Part shown: in pieces, positions 55,143-63,849 of the stretch
How the letters are laid out: each line of letters begins with the position of its first letter
Position numbering within the stretch: the first letter of the stretch is position 1
NCBI GenBank assembly: GCA_017936765.1
Contig: JAGBEX010000014.1
Location: 372,001-436,000 of the forward strand
Length of the DNA: 64,000 nucleotides
Direction of reading: 5' to 3'
Source: Clostridia bacterium
Lineage (GTDB): Bacteria; Bacillota; Clostridia; Christensenellales; Aristaeellaceae
Translations under genes and position numbers: made by a program
Notes under the pieces: model-generated
Databases searched by the model: none
The model's input: only the letters and a program-made list of their open reading frames with translations
What the model was told of the DNA's origin: nothing

Positions 55143-55766
55143 TCATGCCTCGGTCACATAGGGGATCAGATCGTCCATGATGGCGCGGTAGCCATCCTCC
55201 TTGATGTGCATACCCTCGATGGTATACTCGGCCTTCAGCCTGCCCAGCTCGTCCTTCAGGGCGCGGTTCACGTCGATGTACCGCTGGCCGTGCTTCATGG
55301 CCAGCTGCTCCACCAGCTTGTTGGCCGCAGCGATCTTCTCGTTGGTGCGCACCAGCAGGCAGGTTTTCATAAAGTCCTCGGCAGCATCGTAGTTGATGGG
55401 ATAGTACGCCATCATGTAGATGCGCACCCCCGGCACCTTCTGCTCGATGGCGGTGATGATCTCGTCATACCGGCCCATCACCTCTTCCAGCGACAGGCTG
55501 GCATCGCTCAGGTCGTTGGTGCCAATGTTGATGAACACCCGCCGGGGCTGCAGATCCGTCACGCACACGTCCAGGTTGTCCAGCATTTCCCGGGTCACAT
55601 AGCCGCCGATGCCCCGGTTGTACACCGTTACATCAATGCCGCGCTCCCCCAGCAGCTTTTCCACCGGGAACATCTCCATCAGCGAAGAACCGGCGAACAC
55701 GATTTGCCCCTTCCAGGCGGTCTTGTTTGCTTCGCGGTAACGCAGCAGCTTCTCAGCCTTCTCCAT
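55143..55766 (-). CDS. SGNH/GDSL hydrolase (lysophospholipase-like)
   Basis: A 207-residue SGNH enzyme without a signal peptide. Block I is FAGSSLMEM (Ser), block II NRGIGG, block III INIGTNDL, and the catalytic His is in IEGMHIKEDGY. It starts EKAEKLLRYREANK, typical of the TAP-like cytosolic Firmicute SGNH group. ATG 55766 has GCGAGG upstream; the longer frame extends into the preceding methyltransferase gene and is rejected. It lies five bases after that gene in the large leftward cluster. Confidence 0.88.
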   Translation of the reverse strand: MEKAEKLLRYREANKTAWKGQIVFAGSSLMEMFPVEKLLGERGIDVTVYNRGIGGYVTREMLDNLDVCVTDLQPRRVFINIGTNDLSDASLSLEEVMGRYDEIITAIEQKVPGVRIYMMAYYPINYDAAEDFMKTCLLVRTNEKIAAANKLVEQLAMKHGQRYIDVNRALKDELGRLKAEYTIEGMHIKEDGYRAIMDDLIPYVTEA

Positions 55767-55771
55767 GGTTT

Positions 55772-56452
55772 TCAACCTCGCTTTCTCAAAAGCAGATGAT
55801 GGAAAAACGCGATCGCCTGATATTCCGGCACCGTGGACACCCGATGCTCCAGCGCCAGCATCTGACGCTGCCAGTCGGGATCGGTGTGGCATTCCTGCCT
55901 CTGCTGCAGATCCCAGAAGGTGCGCGCACCCCACAGGCTTTGCAGCGCCATGTCCGGCAGCCAGCCAAGCAGCTCATCGTCCGTGTAATAGCGGATGTCC
56001 CCAAACTTGGAGGTGGTGCCGTTGCCGCCATCCAGCAGCGTGTTGGCCATGGCAAAGTCATTCAGCAGCACGGTCATCTGCATCACCCGGCCGGGGCGGT
56101 TGTGCTTCACAATGGACATCAGCCCGCCCCTCTTCACCACCCGCGCCAGCTCCCGGAGGTACGCTTCCTTCTCGTCCACGTATTCCAGCACATTGTGGCA
56201 CAGCACCATGTCGAAGGAGGCATCGGGCATCTGGCGTACCAGTTCAACGCCGCCCCGCAGCTGCGTATAGGCACCCTCGGTGCGCTGCGCCAGCTGCTCC
56301 TCCCAGGGTTCCACCGCCGTCACATCGTTGCAAGCTGCAAGATGCGCCGCCGTTTCTCCCGCGCCGCTGCCAAAGTCCAGTATCTTCAAGCCCTGCACAA
56401 AGTCCAGCTGCTGCCACAGCATCTGCTTCAGCAGGTGATCCCATGTTGTCAT
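55772..56452 (-). CDS. Class I SAM-dependent methyltransferase
   Basis: A 226-residue Methyltransf_11-type enzyme. Motif I is ILDFGSGAGETAAHLA, then AVEPWEEQLAQ, DMVLCHNVLEYVDEKEAYL and RVVKRGGLMSIV. The family acts on very different small molecules, tRNA or lipids; this one resembles the YtbC/CmoM group but cannot be assigned. It lies two bases downstream of folC. Confidence 0.82.
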   Translation of the reverse strand: MTTWDHLLKQMLWQQLDFVQGLKILDFGSGAGETAAHLAACNDVTAVEPWEEQLAQRTEGAYTQLRGGVELVRQMPDASFDMVLCHNVLEYVDEKEAYLRELARVVKRGGLMSIVKHNRPGRVMQMTVLLNDFAMANTLLDGGNGTTSKFGDIRYYTDDELLGWLPDMALQSLWGARTFWDLQQRQECHTDPDWQRQMLALEHRVSTVPEYQAIAFFHHLLLRKRG

Positions 56453-56454
56453 AT

Positions 56455-57732
56455 TTACCTCCAGGGCAGACCCAGCACCGTGCGCAAGCCGCCTGCAAAA
56501 TACAGCGACCCCGCCGCAATGATGATGCCCGTCTCCCCCGCCAGCGCCCTGGCCTTGGCAAGGCCAGATTCCAGCGAGTCCGCTGCCTGCGCACAGCCGC
56601 CCACAGCGTTCAGCCGCTGCGCCAGCTCCGCAGCCTGCATGGCGCGGGGATTGTCCGGCGTTACCGTCACAATTTGCTGCCCAAGGGAGGCCAGCATCCC
56701 CAGCATTTCCGGCTGAAGCTTGTCCTCCAGCACACCGGTGAGCAGCACCCGCTTCTCCTTAGGCAGATAGGTCTGCACATAGTCCCGCAGCGCCGCAATG
56801 CCCTGGGGATTGTGGGCGCCGTCGATCAGCACCCTGCCGCACCATTCCAGCCGTGCAGGCCAGCGGGTGCCAGCGATGCCAGCGTATACCGCCTCGTCAG
56901 GGATGTTCCACCCCTGCCTGCGCAGCTCTTCCACCATGGCCAGCACGGTCATGGCGTTGGTGACCTGGTGCGCCCCAGGCAGCGGAATGCGCACGTCACT
57001 CCACTTGCCACCCAGCTGATAGCTTGCCACAGAGCCGTAAGCATCCGACTGGGCTTCCACCAGCATGGCGCGGTCAAGCTGACGCAAGGGGGCCTGCATT
57101 TCGCTTGCCCTGGCAGCAAACACCGCCGCCACGCCCTCCTCCGCCGGATGGAACACCACCGGCACGCCCTGCTTGATGATCCCGGCCTTCTCCCCGGCGA
57201 TCTCCGCCAGGGTGTTGCCCAGGAAGTTCATATGATCCATGCCAATGGCGGTGATGCCGCACAGGCAGGGCTGCACCACATTGGTGGGGTCAAGCCTTCC
57301 GCCCAGACCCACCTCGATGATGGCTACATCCACCTTCTCGCCCTCGAAAACCGAGAGAGCCAGCGCCGTACCCATTTCAAAGGGGGTGACCTGCACGTCC
57401 TGCTCTTCCAGCTGGCACGACACCGCCACCAGCGGCTCGCCGTACTTCACCAGCAGGTCATCGTTCAGGGGCAGGCCATCCAACCGGATGCGCTCCTGGT
57501 ACATCTGCAAAAAGGGCGAGGTATACAACCCCGTCCTATATCCTGCAGCGCGCAGAATGCTCTCCAGCATGGCGCAGGTGCTGCCCTTGCCGTTGGTGCC
57601 AGCCACGTGAATGACTGGCACCCGGCACTCGGGGCAGAGCTGCTCCAGCAGCATGTGCATATTGCGCAGGCCATGCTTGCTCCCCTTGGCATAGGAGCCG
57701 TGGATGGCCTCGATCACTTGTTCAGCGTTCAT
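56455..57732 (-). CDS. folC: Folylpolyglutamate synthase / dihydrofolate synthase
   Basis: A 425-residue Mur-ligase-fold enzyme that adds glutamates to folate. HVAGTNGKGSTCAMLESILRAAGYRTGLYTSPFL is the P-loop and folate-binding region; IIEVGLGGRLDPTNVV and LIDGAHNPQGIAAL follow. It overlaps the end of valS (TAATG), the valS-folC order found in most Firmicutes. Confidence 0.95.
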   Translation of the reverse strand: MNAEQVIEAIHGSYAKGSKHGLRNMHMLLEQLCPECRVPVIHVAGTNGKGSTCAMLESILRAAGYRTGLYTSPFLQMYQERIRLDGLPLNDDLLVKYGEPLVAVSCQLEEQDVQVTPFEMGTALALSVFEGEKVDVAIIEVGLGGRLDPTNVVQPCLCGITAIGMDHMNFLGNTLAEIAGEKAGIIKQGVPVVFHPAEEGVAAVFAARASEMQAPLRQLDRAMLVEAQSDAYGSVASYQLGGKWSDVRIPLPGAHQVTNAMTVLAMVEELRRQGWNIPDEAVYAGIAGTRWPARLEWCGRVLIDGAHNPQGIAALRDYVQTYLPKEKRVLLTGVLEDKLQPEMLGMLASLGQQIVTVTPDNPRAMQAAELAQRLNAVGGCAQAADSLESGLAKARALAGETGIIIAAGSLYFAGGLRTVLGLPWR

Positions 57733-60449
57733 TACAGCATTTCCTTCAGCTCGGCAATGCGCTTCTCCAGCGCCTCTGCCTTCACCTGGTTGGCGGCCAG
57801 CTTGTCCTTCTCCTGCTGCACCAGGGCGGCGGGAGCCTTGCTCACAAAGCCAGCGTTGTTCAGCTTGCCTTCGGCGCGGGCGATCTCCTTGATCAGGTTA
57901 TCATGCTCCTTGTTCAGGCGCGCGATCTCCTTCTCAAAGTCCACCAGGTCGCCCAGGGGAATGAACAGCTCGCCCGTGGCCGTCACAGCGGACACCGTCT
58001 TTTCGGTGATGCTGTTGCGGTCGGCGATCACTTCGCTCTCGGAGGCGCCGGCCAGGCGGCGGAAGTAGATGTCCGCACCCTGCAGGGTCTCCGTCCAGCC
58101 TTCGCCAGCCACCAGCATCAGGCGGGTGCGCTTGCTGGGCGCCACGTTCATTTCAGCACGCAGGTTGCGGATGGTGCGGATCACCTCCATGATGCCTTCC
58201 ATCTTGGCTTCATCAGCCTGGAAGTCGTACTCTTCCTTGGCGATGGGCCAGGGCTTGAGCATCAGGAAGCCCTCAGCGCCAGGCAGATACTTGTACATCT
58301 GCTCGGTCAGGAAGGGCATGAAGGGATGCAGCAGCTTCAGCAGACCTTCCAGCACGTAGAGCAGCACGGCCTTGGCGGCAGTCTTACTCTCGCCGTCCTC
58401 GCCCAGCAGGCGGGACTTGGCCAGCTCGATGTACCAGTCGCAGAACTCGCTCCAGGCGAAGTCATAGATGCGAGTGGCAGCCAGGCCGAAGTCGCCCTCT
58501 TCATTGTGGGCGGAGATATCCCGCACCGCATCCTGGAAGCGGGTCAGGATCCACTTGTCCGCCAGCTCGATCTTGTCAAGGGCGATCTCCTCGCGGCTGT
58601 CCACGTTCATCAGCACGAAGCGGGAAGCATTCCAGATCTTGTTGGCAAAGTTGCGGGCAGATTCCACCTTGTCCTTGGAGTAGCGGCAGTCGTTGCCGGG
58701 GCTGACGCCCATCAGCAGGGAGAAGCGCAGCGCGTCGGCGCCGTATTCCTCAATGACCTCCAGGGGATCCACACCATTGCCCAGGGACTTGGACATCTTA
58801 CGGCCCAGCTCGTCACGCACCAGGCCGTGGATCAGCACGGTCTTGAAGGGCGTCACGTCCATTTCCTCCACGCCCATGGTGATCATGCGGCTCACCCAGA
58901 AGGTGATGATGTCATAGCCGGTCACCAGCACGTCGGTGGGATAGAAGTACTTCAGGTCTTCGGTCTGTTCCGGCCAGCCCAGCGTGGAGAAGGGCCACAG
59001 GGCGGAAGAGAACCAGGTGTCCAGCACGTCTTCATCCTGGTGGATGTTCTTGCTGCCACACTTGGAGCAACAGCAGGGATCCTCGCGCAGCACCATCATC
59101 TCGCCGCAATCCTCGCAATACCACACGGGGATGCGGTGACCCCACCACAGCTGGCGGGAAATGCACCAGTCGCGGATGTTGGTCATCCAGTTCATATACT
59201 GCTTGGAGAAGCGCTCCGGCACGAACTGGGTGCGGCCGGAGGTCACCGCCTCGATGGCAGGCTTGGCCAGTGGCTTCATGTCCACGAACCACTGCTTGGA
59301 CACCATGGGTTCGATCACCGTCTTGGAGTGGCGGTAGCACACGCCCACCTCATGCTTGATGGGTTCGATGCTCTTCAGCAGGCCCAGCTCCTCCAGGTCG
59401 GCCACGATGGCCTTGCGGGCGTCGGCGGTGGTCATGCCGGCATACTTGCCGCAGTCCAGCACGATGGGTTCGTTCTTGGTAGCCTTGCCGGAGGCAAACA
59501 GCTCGTCGTTCTCGGCCTTGTCCTTGGCGCCGGTCATGTAGCCATCGTAGGTGAACACACGCACGATGGGCAGGTCGTGGCGCTGACCCACCTCATAGTC
59601 GTTGGGGTCATGGGCGGGGGTGATCTTCACCACGCCGGTCCCCTTCTCCATGTCGGCGTGTTCGTCGCACACGATGGGGATCTCCTTGTTGATCAGGGGC
59701 AGGATCACGTGGCAGCCGTGGAGGTGAGCATAGCGCTCGTCCTTGGGGTTGATGGCCACGGCGGTATCGCCCAGCATGGTCTCGGGACGGGTGGTGGCCA
59801 GCTCCAGCATTTCGCCGGTCTCCTTCACGGGATACAGCAGATGCCAGAAGTTGCCGTCCATCTCCTTGTGTTCCACTTCCGCATCGGAAATGGCGGACTG
59901 GCAGTCGGGACACCAGTTCACCAGGCGGTTGCCGCGGTAGATGAGGCCCTTCTCGTACAGACGGCAGAAGGTCTCGCGCACGGCCTTGGAGCAGCCCTCG
60001 TCCATGGTGAAGCGCTCGCGGCTCCAGTCGCAGCTCACGCCCATGCGGCGCTGCTGATGCACAATGCGTCCGCCATACTCTTCCTTCCATTGCCAGGCGC
60101 GCTTCAGGAAGCCTTCGCGACCCAGGCTGTCCTTGGTCAGGCCTTCCTTGGCCATGGCTTCCACGATCTTCACCTCGGTAGCAATGGCCGCATGGTCGGT
60201 GCCGGGCAGCCACAGGGTGGGATCACCCTTCATGCGGTGATAGCGGATGGCCGCATCCTGCAGGGTGCAGTCCATGGCATGGCCCATGTGCAGCTGGCCG
60301 GTGATGTTGGGCGGGGGCATCACAATGGTGAAGGGCTTCTTGCCTTCCTCACGGTGAGCGATGAAAGCGCCAGCGCCCTCCCACTCCTTGTAAATATCGC
60401 CTTCAATGGCTTGCGGGTTGAATTTCGTTTCCATTTCCTGAGCGTTCAT
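57732..60449 (-). CDS. valS: Valine--tRNA ligase
   Basis: A class I synthetase of 905 residues. PPPNITGQLHMGHAMD is the HIGH region, GRKMSKSLGNGVDP the KMSKS loop, and an editing domain lies between (TTRPETMLGDTAVAI). A four-cysteine zinc site sits within the catalytic half (CEDCGEMMVLREDPCCCSKC-like). The C-terminal coiled-coil arm (~840-905) is standard. It is controlled by the T-box upstream and preceded by a small membrane-protein gene. Confidence 0.97.
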   Translation of the reverse strand: MNAQEMETKFNPQAIEGDIYKEWEGAGAFIAHREEGKKPFTIVMPPPNITGQLHMGHAMDCTLQDAAIRYHRMKGDPTLWLPGTDHAAIATEVKIVEAMAKEGLTKDSLGREGFLKRAWQWKEEYGGRIVHQQRRMGVSCDWSRERFTMDEGCSKAVRETFCRLYEKGLIYRGNRLVNWCPDCQSAISDAEVEHKEMDGNFWHLLYPVKETGEMLELATTRPETMLGDTAVAINPKDERYAHLHGCHVILPLINKEIPIVCDEHADMEKGTGVVKITPAHDPNDYEVGQRHDLPIVRVFTYDGYMTGAKDKAENDELFASGKATKNEPIVLDCGKYAGMTTADARKAIVADLEELGLLKSIEPIKHEVGVCYRHSKTVIEPMVSKQWFVDMKPLAKPAIEAVTSGRTQFVPERFSKQYMNWMTNIRDWCISRQLWWGHRIPVWYCEDCGEMMVLREDPCCCSKCGSKNIHQDEDVLDTWFSSALWPFSTLGWPEQTEDLKYFYPTDVLVTGYDIITFWVSRMITMGVEEMDVTPFKTVLIHGLVRDELGRKMSKSLGNGVDPLEVIEEYGADALRFSLLMGVSPGNDCRYSKDKVESARNFANKIWNASRFVLMNVDSREEIALDKIELADKWILTRFQDAVRDISAHNEEGDFGLAATRIYDFAWSEFCDWYIELAKSRLLGEDGESKTAAKAVLLYVLEGLLKLLHPFMPFLTEQMYKYLPGAEGFLMLKPWPIAKEEYDFQADEAKMEGIMEVIRTIRNLRAEMNVAPSKRTRLMLVAGEGWTETLQGADIYFRRLAGASESEVIADRNSITEKTVSAVTATGELFIPLGDLVDFEKEIARLNKEHDNLIKEIARAEGKLNNAGFVSKAPAALVQQEKDKLAANQVKAEALEKRIAELKEML

Positions 60450-60461
60450 GATTTCTCTCCT

Positions 60462-60668
60462 TTATCCAATAACGTCCAGCAGGATCAGCGCGCCTGCGAA
60501 CGCGACGAGGCCTCCTGCGGTTTTGATGATGAAGTTGATGTTCTCCTTTTTCTCCGCATTGCATTTTTCAGCAATCCTCTCGGAGATGAACACCGCGACA
60601 GCTCCTGCAATGAGCAGGATCAGCCCGGGGAGATTCAACCTGGACAACACCTTATCAATGTAGGACAA
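60462..60668 (-). CDS. Small membrane protein between T-box and valS
   Basis: A 68-residue protein with two hydrophobic segments (LPGLILLIAGAVAVFIS and IKTAGGLVAFAGALILLDVIG) joined by a polar loop (ERIAEKCNAEKKENIN). The start is TTG 60668 with GAGGAGGTGATC upstream. It lies 12 bases before valS, inside the same transcript and after the valine T-box terminator, so its expression depends on the switch. I do not recognise the family; small CAAX-like or YkvI-type anchors look similar. Function unknown. Confidence 0.65.
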   Translation of the reverse strand: MSYIDKVLSRLNLPGLILLIAGAVAVFISERIAEKCNAEKKENINFIIKTAGGLVAFAGALILLDVIG

Positions 60669-60769
60669 TCGGATCACCTCCTCAAAACCGGCGGGCAGTG
60701 CCCGCACCCATTTCCGACGCACGCTCCGGTCACCCATGTAGGTTCCCGCGAGCATACTATCAGGAAAAG

Positions 60770-61020
60770 CAAAAAGCAGTTCCATCCGAAAGGACGGAAC
60801 TGCTCCGTGGTACCACCTTGCTTCGCAAACTACGGGCATTACTGCCCTGGAGTTTACCTCACGCGCGCTTTAACGGGCGCACCCGCACCAAACTGAGGTA
60901 TGCCAAGGCATACGTTCATCCGGCACTCTGAGGAAGCGACCTTCCCCTGCCGCCGACCGGAGCGGTCTTTCAGCCGATGAACCGCTCTCTCTTTGCTGTG
61001 CGCACAAGGTACTCCTCTTC
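60770..61020 (-). promoter_or_regulatory. Valine-specific T-box riboswitch of valS
   Basis: On the minus strand, the T-box sequence AAGGTGGTACCACGG (around 60806-60820) has the TGGT bulge fitting an ACCA tRNA end. The terminator has arms AGCAGTTCC.. / ..GGAACTGCT plus TTTTT (60770-60806). The stem I region contains AGAGAGCGG..ACCGCTC, and the specifier loop reads GAAGGTCGCTT, giving GTC (Val) at 60938-60940. No clear promoter stands between it and rpmF, so transcription may come from the rpmF promoter. Confidence 0.85.
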
Positions 61021-61051
61021 CGTTTGCGAGACTTATGTGGGATTCAGGTGA

Positions 61052-61243
61052 TTAGGCGTTCTGAGCCTCGTCCTTCACGACGACCTGAGTTCCCTTGTAG
61101 TAACCGCAATGCTTGCACACGCGGTGGGCCAGCTTCATCTGATGGCACTGGGGGCATTCAACGATGCCGGGCAGGCTCAGCTTCCAGTTAGCCTGGCGGC
61201 TGTGCTTGCGAGCCTTGGAGATCTTTCCCTTAGGAGTAGCCAT
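61052..61243 (-). CDS. rpmF: 50S ribosomal protein L32
   Basis: A 63-residue protein with the L32 start ATPKGKISKARKHSRQANWKL and a zinc ribbon (CPQC, CKHC). It lies three bases after the DUF177 gene; the DUF177(YceD)-rpmF pair is conserved across bacteria. GGAGGTG stands before ATG 61243. Confidence 0.97.
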   Translation of the reverse strand: MATPKGKISKARKHSRQANWKLSLPGIVECPQCHQMKLAHRVCKHCGYYKGTQVVVKDEAQNA

Positions 61244-61246
61244 TGT

Positions 61247-61753
61247 TTACACCTCCTCATCCTTTGTCAGCAACTGCTGCAATGCCGCAAAAGGATGCTG
61301 ACCGGGCAGTTCCTTCTGGCATGAGTTATAATCACTATCCACAGCGATGGTTTCGCCCAGGCCAGCGCAATCCTCTTTGCAAAGGAAGCGAATGGGCAGG
61401 GACATCACCGCATAGGACATGGCCAGCTTGTCAAACTCGACCTGATAACCTTCGTAGCTGAAGATCTCATCGTCGTTCGGGTCGCCGCCGCGCACGAAGG
61501 TCTCGTGGAAGGGCGCCTCGATGTCTGTGCTTGCAGGCTCCAGACAATTTGCGCATTGAGCGTGAGCGACTGTGGTGAGCTTGCCGTCCACCGTTACACC
61601 GCCATCATCGTCCGTAAAGAACGCGCCCTGCAGCACCGCCGTATCGAAGGTAACGGTTTCGCCGCCGATGTCCACAGGAGCAATGGCCTGCTCGCCATGG
61701 AACGCGTATTCCTGGCCGGGGTTGTGCAACGCATCGGATACGTTAAGCTTCAT
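61247..61753 (-). CDS. yceD: DUF177 (YceD-like) 23S rRNA-associated protein
   Basis: A 168-residue protein of the DUF177/YceD family, known to be co-encoded with rpmF and needed for 23S rRNA accumulation in plants and E. coli. The family cysteine motif is present (AHAQCANCLEP), as is the CKEDCAGLG stretch near the C-terminus. ATG 61753 (MKLNVSDAL) has GAGGTG upstream. It is first in the transcript from a perfect consensus promoter, and continues to rpmF and probably to the valS T-box. Confidence 0.9.
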   Translation of the reverse strand: MKLNVSDALHNPGQEYAFHGEQAIAPVDIGGETVTFDTAVLQGAFFTDDDGGVTVDGKLTTVAHAQCANCLEPASTDIEAPFHETFVRGGDPNDDEIFSYEGYQVEFDKLAMSYAVMSLPIRFLCKEDCAGLGETIAVDSDYNSCQKELPGQHPFAALQQLLTKDEEV

Positions 61754-61782
61754 CGACATCACCTCAAATGTGACCATTGCTT

Positions 61783-61811
61783 ATTATAGAAAATTTCCTG
61801 CCGTTTGTCAA
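61783..61811 (-). promoter_or_regulatory. Consensus sigma-A promoter of the DUF177-rpmF transcript
   Basis: On the minus strand, TTGACA (61806-61811), 17 bases, TATAAT (61783-61788). Confidence 0.95.
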
Positions 61812-61835
61812 CAGGAATTTCTATGGAAAATCAGG

Positions 61836-61876
61836 CAAAAATGCAGCCAGAGGAGAGTTTCTCCCCCTCCCCTGGC
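61836..61876 (-). terminator. Terminator of pduL-ackA
   Basis: On the minus strand, GCCAGGGGAG / CTCCTCTGGC followed by TGCATTTTTG, ten bases after the ackA stop. Confidence 0.75.
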
Positions 61877-61885
61877 GCACCTACA

Positions 61886-63091
61886 TTACTTGCTCACCAG
61901 CTCCAGGGTGTCGCGGGCGATCATGATCTCCTCGTTGGTGGGGATGACCAGGATCTTGACCTTGGAGTCGTCGGTGGAAACGATGCACTCGGTGGCCTTG
62001 CCGTCAGCGCAGGCAGCGTTCTTCTCGATATCCAGCTTGGCGCCCAGATACTCGAAGTTGGCCATCACGCGCTCGCGCAGCTTGCCGTTGTTCTCGCCAA
62101 TGCCAGCGGTGAACACAATCATGTCCACACCGCCCATGGCAGCGGCATAGGAGCCAATGTACTTCTGGATGCCGTACACCAGCATCTGGCGGGCCAGCTC
62201 GGCGTTCTCGTCGCCGGCATCGGCAGCGGCGTCCACGTCACGCATATCGGAGGAAGTGCCGCTGATGCCCAGCAGGCCGGACTTCTTGTTCATCATGTCC
62301 AGCACCTGGTCGGGGGTCATGCCCTCGTTGTTGGCGATGAACTGCACCACAGCGGGATCGCAGCTGCCGCAGCGGGTACCCATCAGCAGGCCCTCCAAAG
62401 GAGTCAGGCCCATGGAGGTATCCACGCACTTGCCGTCCACGCAGGCGCTCAGGGAAGAGCCGTTGCCCAGGTGGCAGATGATGATCTTGGTGCCTTCCTG
62501 GGGGATGCCCAGGTACTCACACACGCGCTTGCTCACATAGCGGTGAGAAGTGCCGTGGAAGCCATAGCGGCGCACGCCCAGCTCATCGTGATACTTCTTC
62601 GGCACGCCATACATATAGGCCTTGGCGGGCATGGTCTGATGGAAAGCGGTGTCGAACACAGCGATCTGGGGCGTGGTGGGCATGACCTTCTCGCAGGCCT
62701 CGATGCCCATCAGGTTGGCAGGATTGTGCAGGGGGCCCAGGGGGATGCACTTGCGGATGGCAGCCTTCACCGCGTCGTTGATCACAACGGACTCGGAGAA
62801 CTCGGTGCCGCCGTGCAGCACGCGGTGACCCACAGCGCCGATCTCGTCCACGGACTTGATCACGCCTATGGTCTCGTCCTGCAGGGTGGCCAGCACCAGC
62901 TGGGTGGCCTCCACGTGATCCTTGATGGGCTGCTTGATCTCGTACTTATCCTTGCCCTTGGTGTGCTTGAGCTGGCTGCCCTCGATGTTGATGCGTTCCA
63001 CAACGCCCTTGGCCAGCACCTGCTCGCCTTCCATATCGATGACCTGATACTTCAGGGAGGAAGAACCCGCGTTGACAATCAGAATCTTCAT
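61886..63091 (-). CDS. ackA: Acetate kinase
   Basis: Converts acetyl phosphate and ADP to acetate and ATP. The 401-residue sequence has VNAGSSSLKYQ, GHRVLHGG, FDTAFHQTMP, YGFHGTSHRYV and LGNGSSL, all family hallmarks. It follows pduL by 36 bases. Together these form the acetate pathway, with PduL in place of the unrelated Pta phosphotransacetylase. GGAGATC stands before ATG 63091. Confidence 0.97.
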   Translation of the reverse strand: MKILIVNAGSSSLKYQVIDMEGEQVLAKGVVERINIEGSQLKHTKGKDKYEIKQPIKDHVEATQLVLATLQDETIGVIKSVDEIGAVGHRVLHGGTEFSESVVINDAVKAAIRKCIPLGPLHNPANLMGIEACEKVMPTTPQIAVFDTAFHQTMPAKAYMYGVPKKYHDELGVRRYGFHGTSHRYVSKRVCEYLGIPQEGTKIIICHLGNGSSLSACVDGKCVDTSMGLTPLEGLLMGTRCGSCDPAVVQFIANNEGMTPDQVLDMMNKKSGLLGISGTSSDMRDVDAAADAGDENAELARQMLVYGIQKYIGSYAAAMGGVDMIVFTAGIGENNGKLRERVMANFEYLGAKLDIEKNAACADGKATECIVSTDDSKVKILVIPTNEEIMIARDTLELVSK

Positions 63092-63127
63092 TGGTCTGAT
63101 CTCCTTTATTCTTGTGGCACTGCCGCC

Positions 63128-63700
63128 TTACTTAATGATTTCACCCATGGTGTCGCGGCCGCAGCAGGCAGCGTTGCTCTCATCGGTGTCGATGTGCATG
63201 GCCAGGGCAAAGTTGTCGTTCACGCGAACCACCACGTCGCCGAAGATCAGGGCGCGGCCGTCGGTGTCGATCTTCACGGACACAACGTCCTTGTCCTTCA
63301 CGTCCAGCTCGGCAGCATCAGCGCAGGTCATGTGGATGTGACGCTTGGCGGCGATCACGCCTTCAGCGATCTCCACCTCGCCGCAGGGGCCAACCAGCTT
63401 GCAGGCGCCGGTGCCAGCGATGTCGCCAGACTCGCGGATGGGGGCGCTCACGCCGATGGAGCGGGCGTCGGTCAGGGAGATCTCCACCTGGGTGGCATTG
63501 CGCACAGGGCCCAGGATGCTCACGCCGGTCAGGGTCTTCTTGGGGCCGACCACGTCCACGCGCTCTTCGCAGGCGTACTGGCCAGGCTGGGACAGCATCT
63601 TCTTGACCTTCAATTCATAGCCCTTGCCGAACAGGGTCTCCAGATCCTGCTGGGACACGTGTACGTGACGGGCAGAGGTTTCAACGATAAACTTCTTCAT
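63128..63700 (-). CDS. pduL: PduL-type phosphate acyltransferase (phosphotransacetylase)
   Basis: PduL transfers acetyl or propanoyl groups from CoA to phosphate. The 190-residue sequence has the zinc-binding motifs SARHVHVSQQDL and AKRHIHM, the LGPVRNATQVEIS segment and GPCGEVEI. It lacks the N-terminal encapsulation peptide of microcompartment forms, since it starts MKKFIVETSARHVHVS, so it is the cytosolic type. With ackA it provides acetate plus ATP from acetyl-CoA. The promoter is at 63738-63765. Confidence 0.96.
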   Translation of the reverse strand: MKKFIVETSARHVHVSQQDLETLFGKGYELKVKKMLSQPGQYACEERVDVVGPKKTLTGVSILGPVRNATQVEISLTDARSIGVSAPIRESGDIAGTGACKLVGPCGEVEIAEGVIAAKRHIHMTCADAAELDVKDKDVVSVKIDTDGRALIFGDVVVRVNDNFALAMHIDTDESNAACCGRDTMGEIIK

Positions 63701-63737
63701 AACAAAAATCCTTCCTTTCTTATGGTAGGCTTCTATT

Positions 63738-63765
63738 ATTATACCATTTTTCTCCCATTTGTAAA
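63738..63765 (-). promoter_or_regulatory. sigma-A promoter of pduL-ackA
   Basis: On the minus strand, TTTACA (63760-63765), 16 bases, TATAAT (63738-63743). Confidence 0.75.
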
Positions 63766-63797
63766 GGGTATCACCGGGATGATTTCTACATGAAAAC

Positions 63798-63827
63798 TTG
63801 TATCTTTTAGCCCTTGTATGCTATAAT
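63798..63827 (+). promoter_or_regulatory. sigma-A promoter of tmcAL
   Basis: TTGTAT (63798-63803), 18 bases, TATAAT (63822-63827). Confidence 0.75.
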
Positions 63828-63849
63828 TTCCCCGAAAGGAGGACTGTCC

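Noticed and set aside
55767..55934. N-terminal extension of the SGNH hydrolase
   Set aside because: It overlaps the methyltransferase gene; a Shine-Dalgarno and the family start fit ATG 55766.
57903..60896. 997-codon open frame on the plus strand
   Set aside because: Shadow of valS running on into the T-box leader; no family features.
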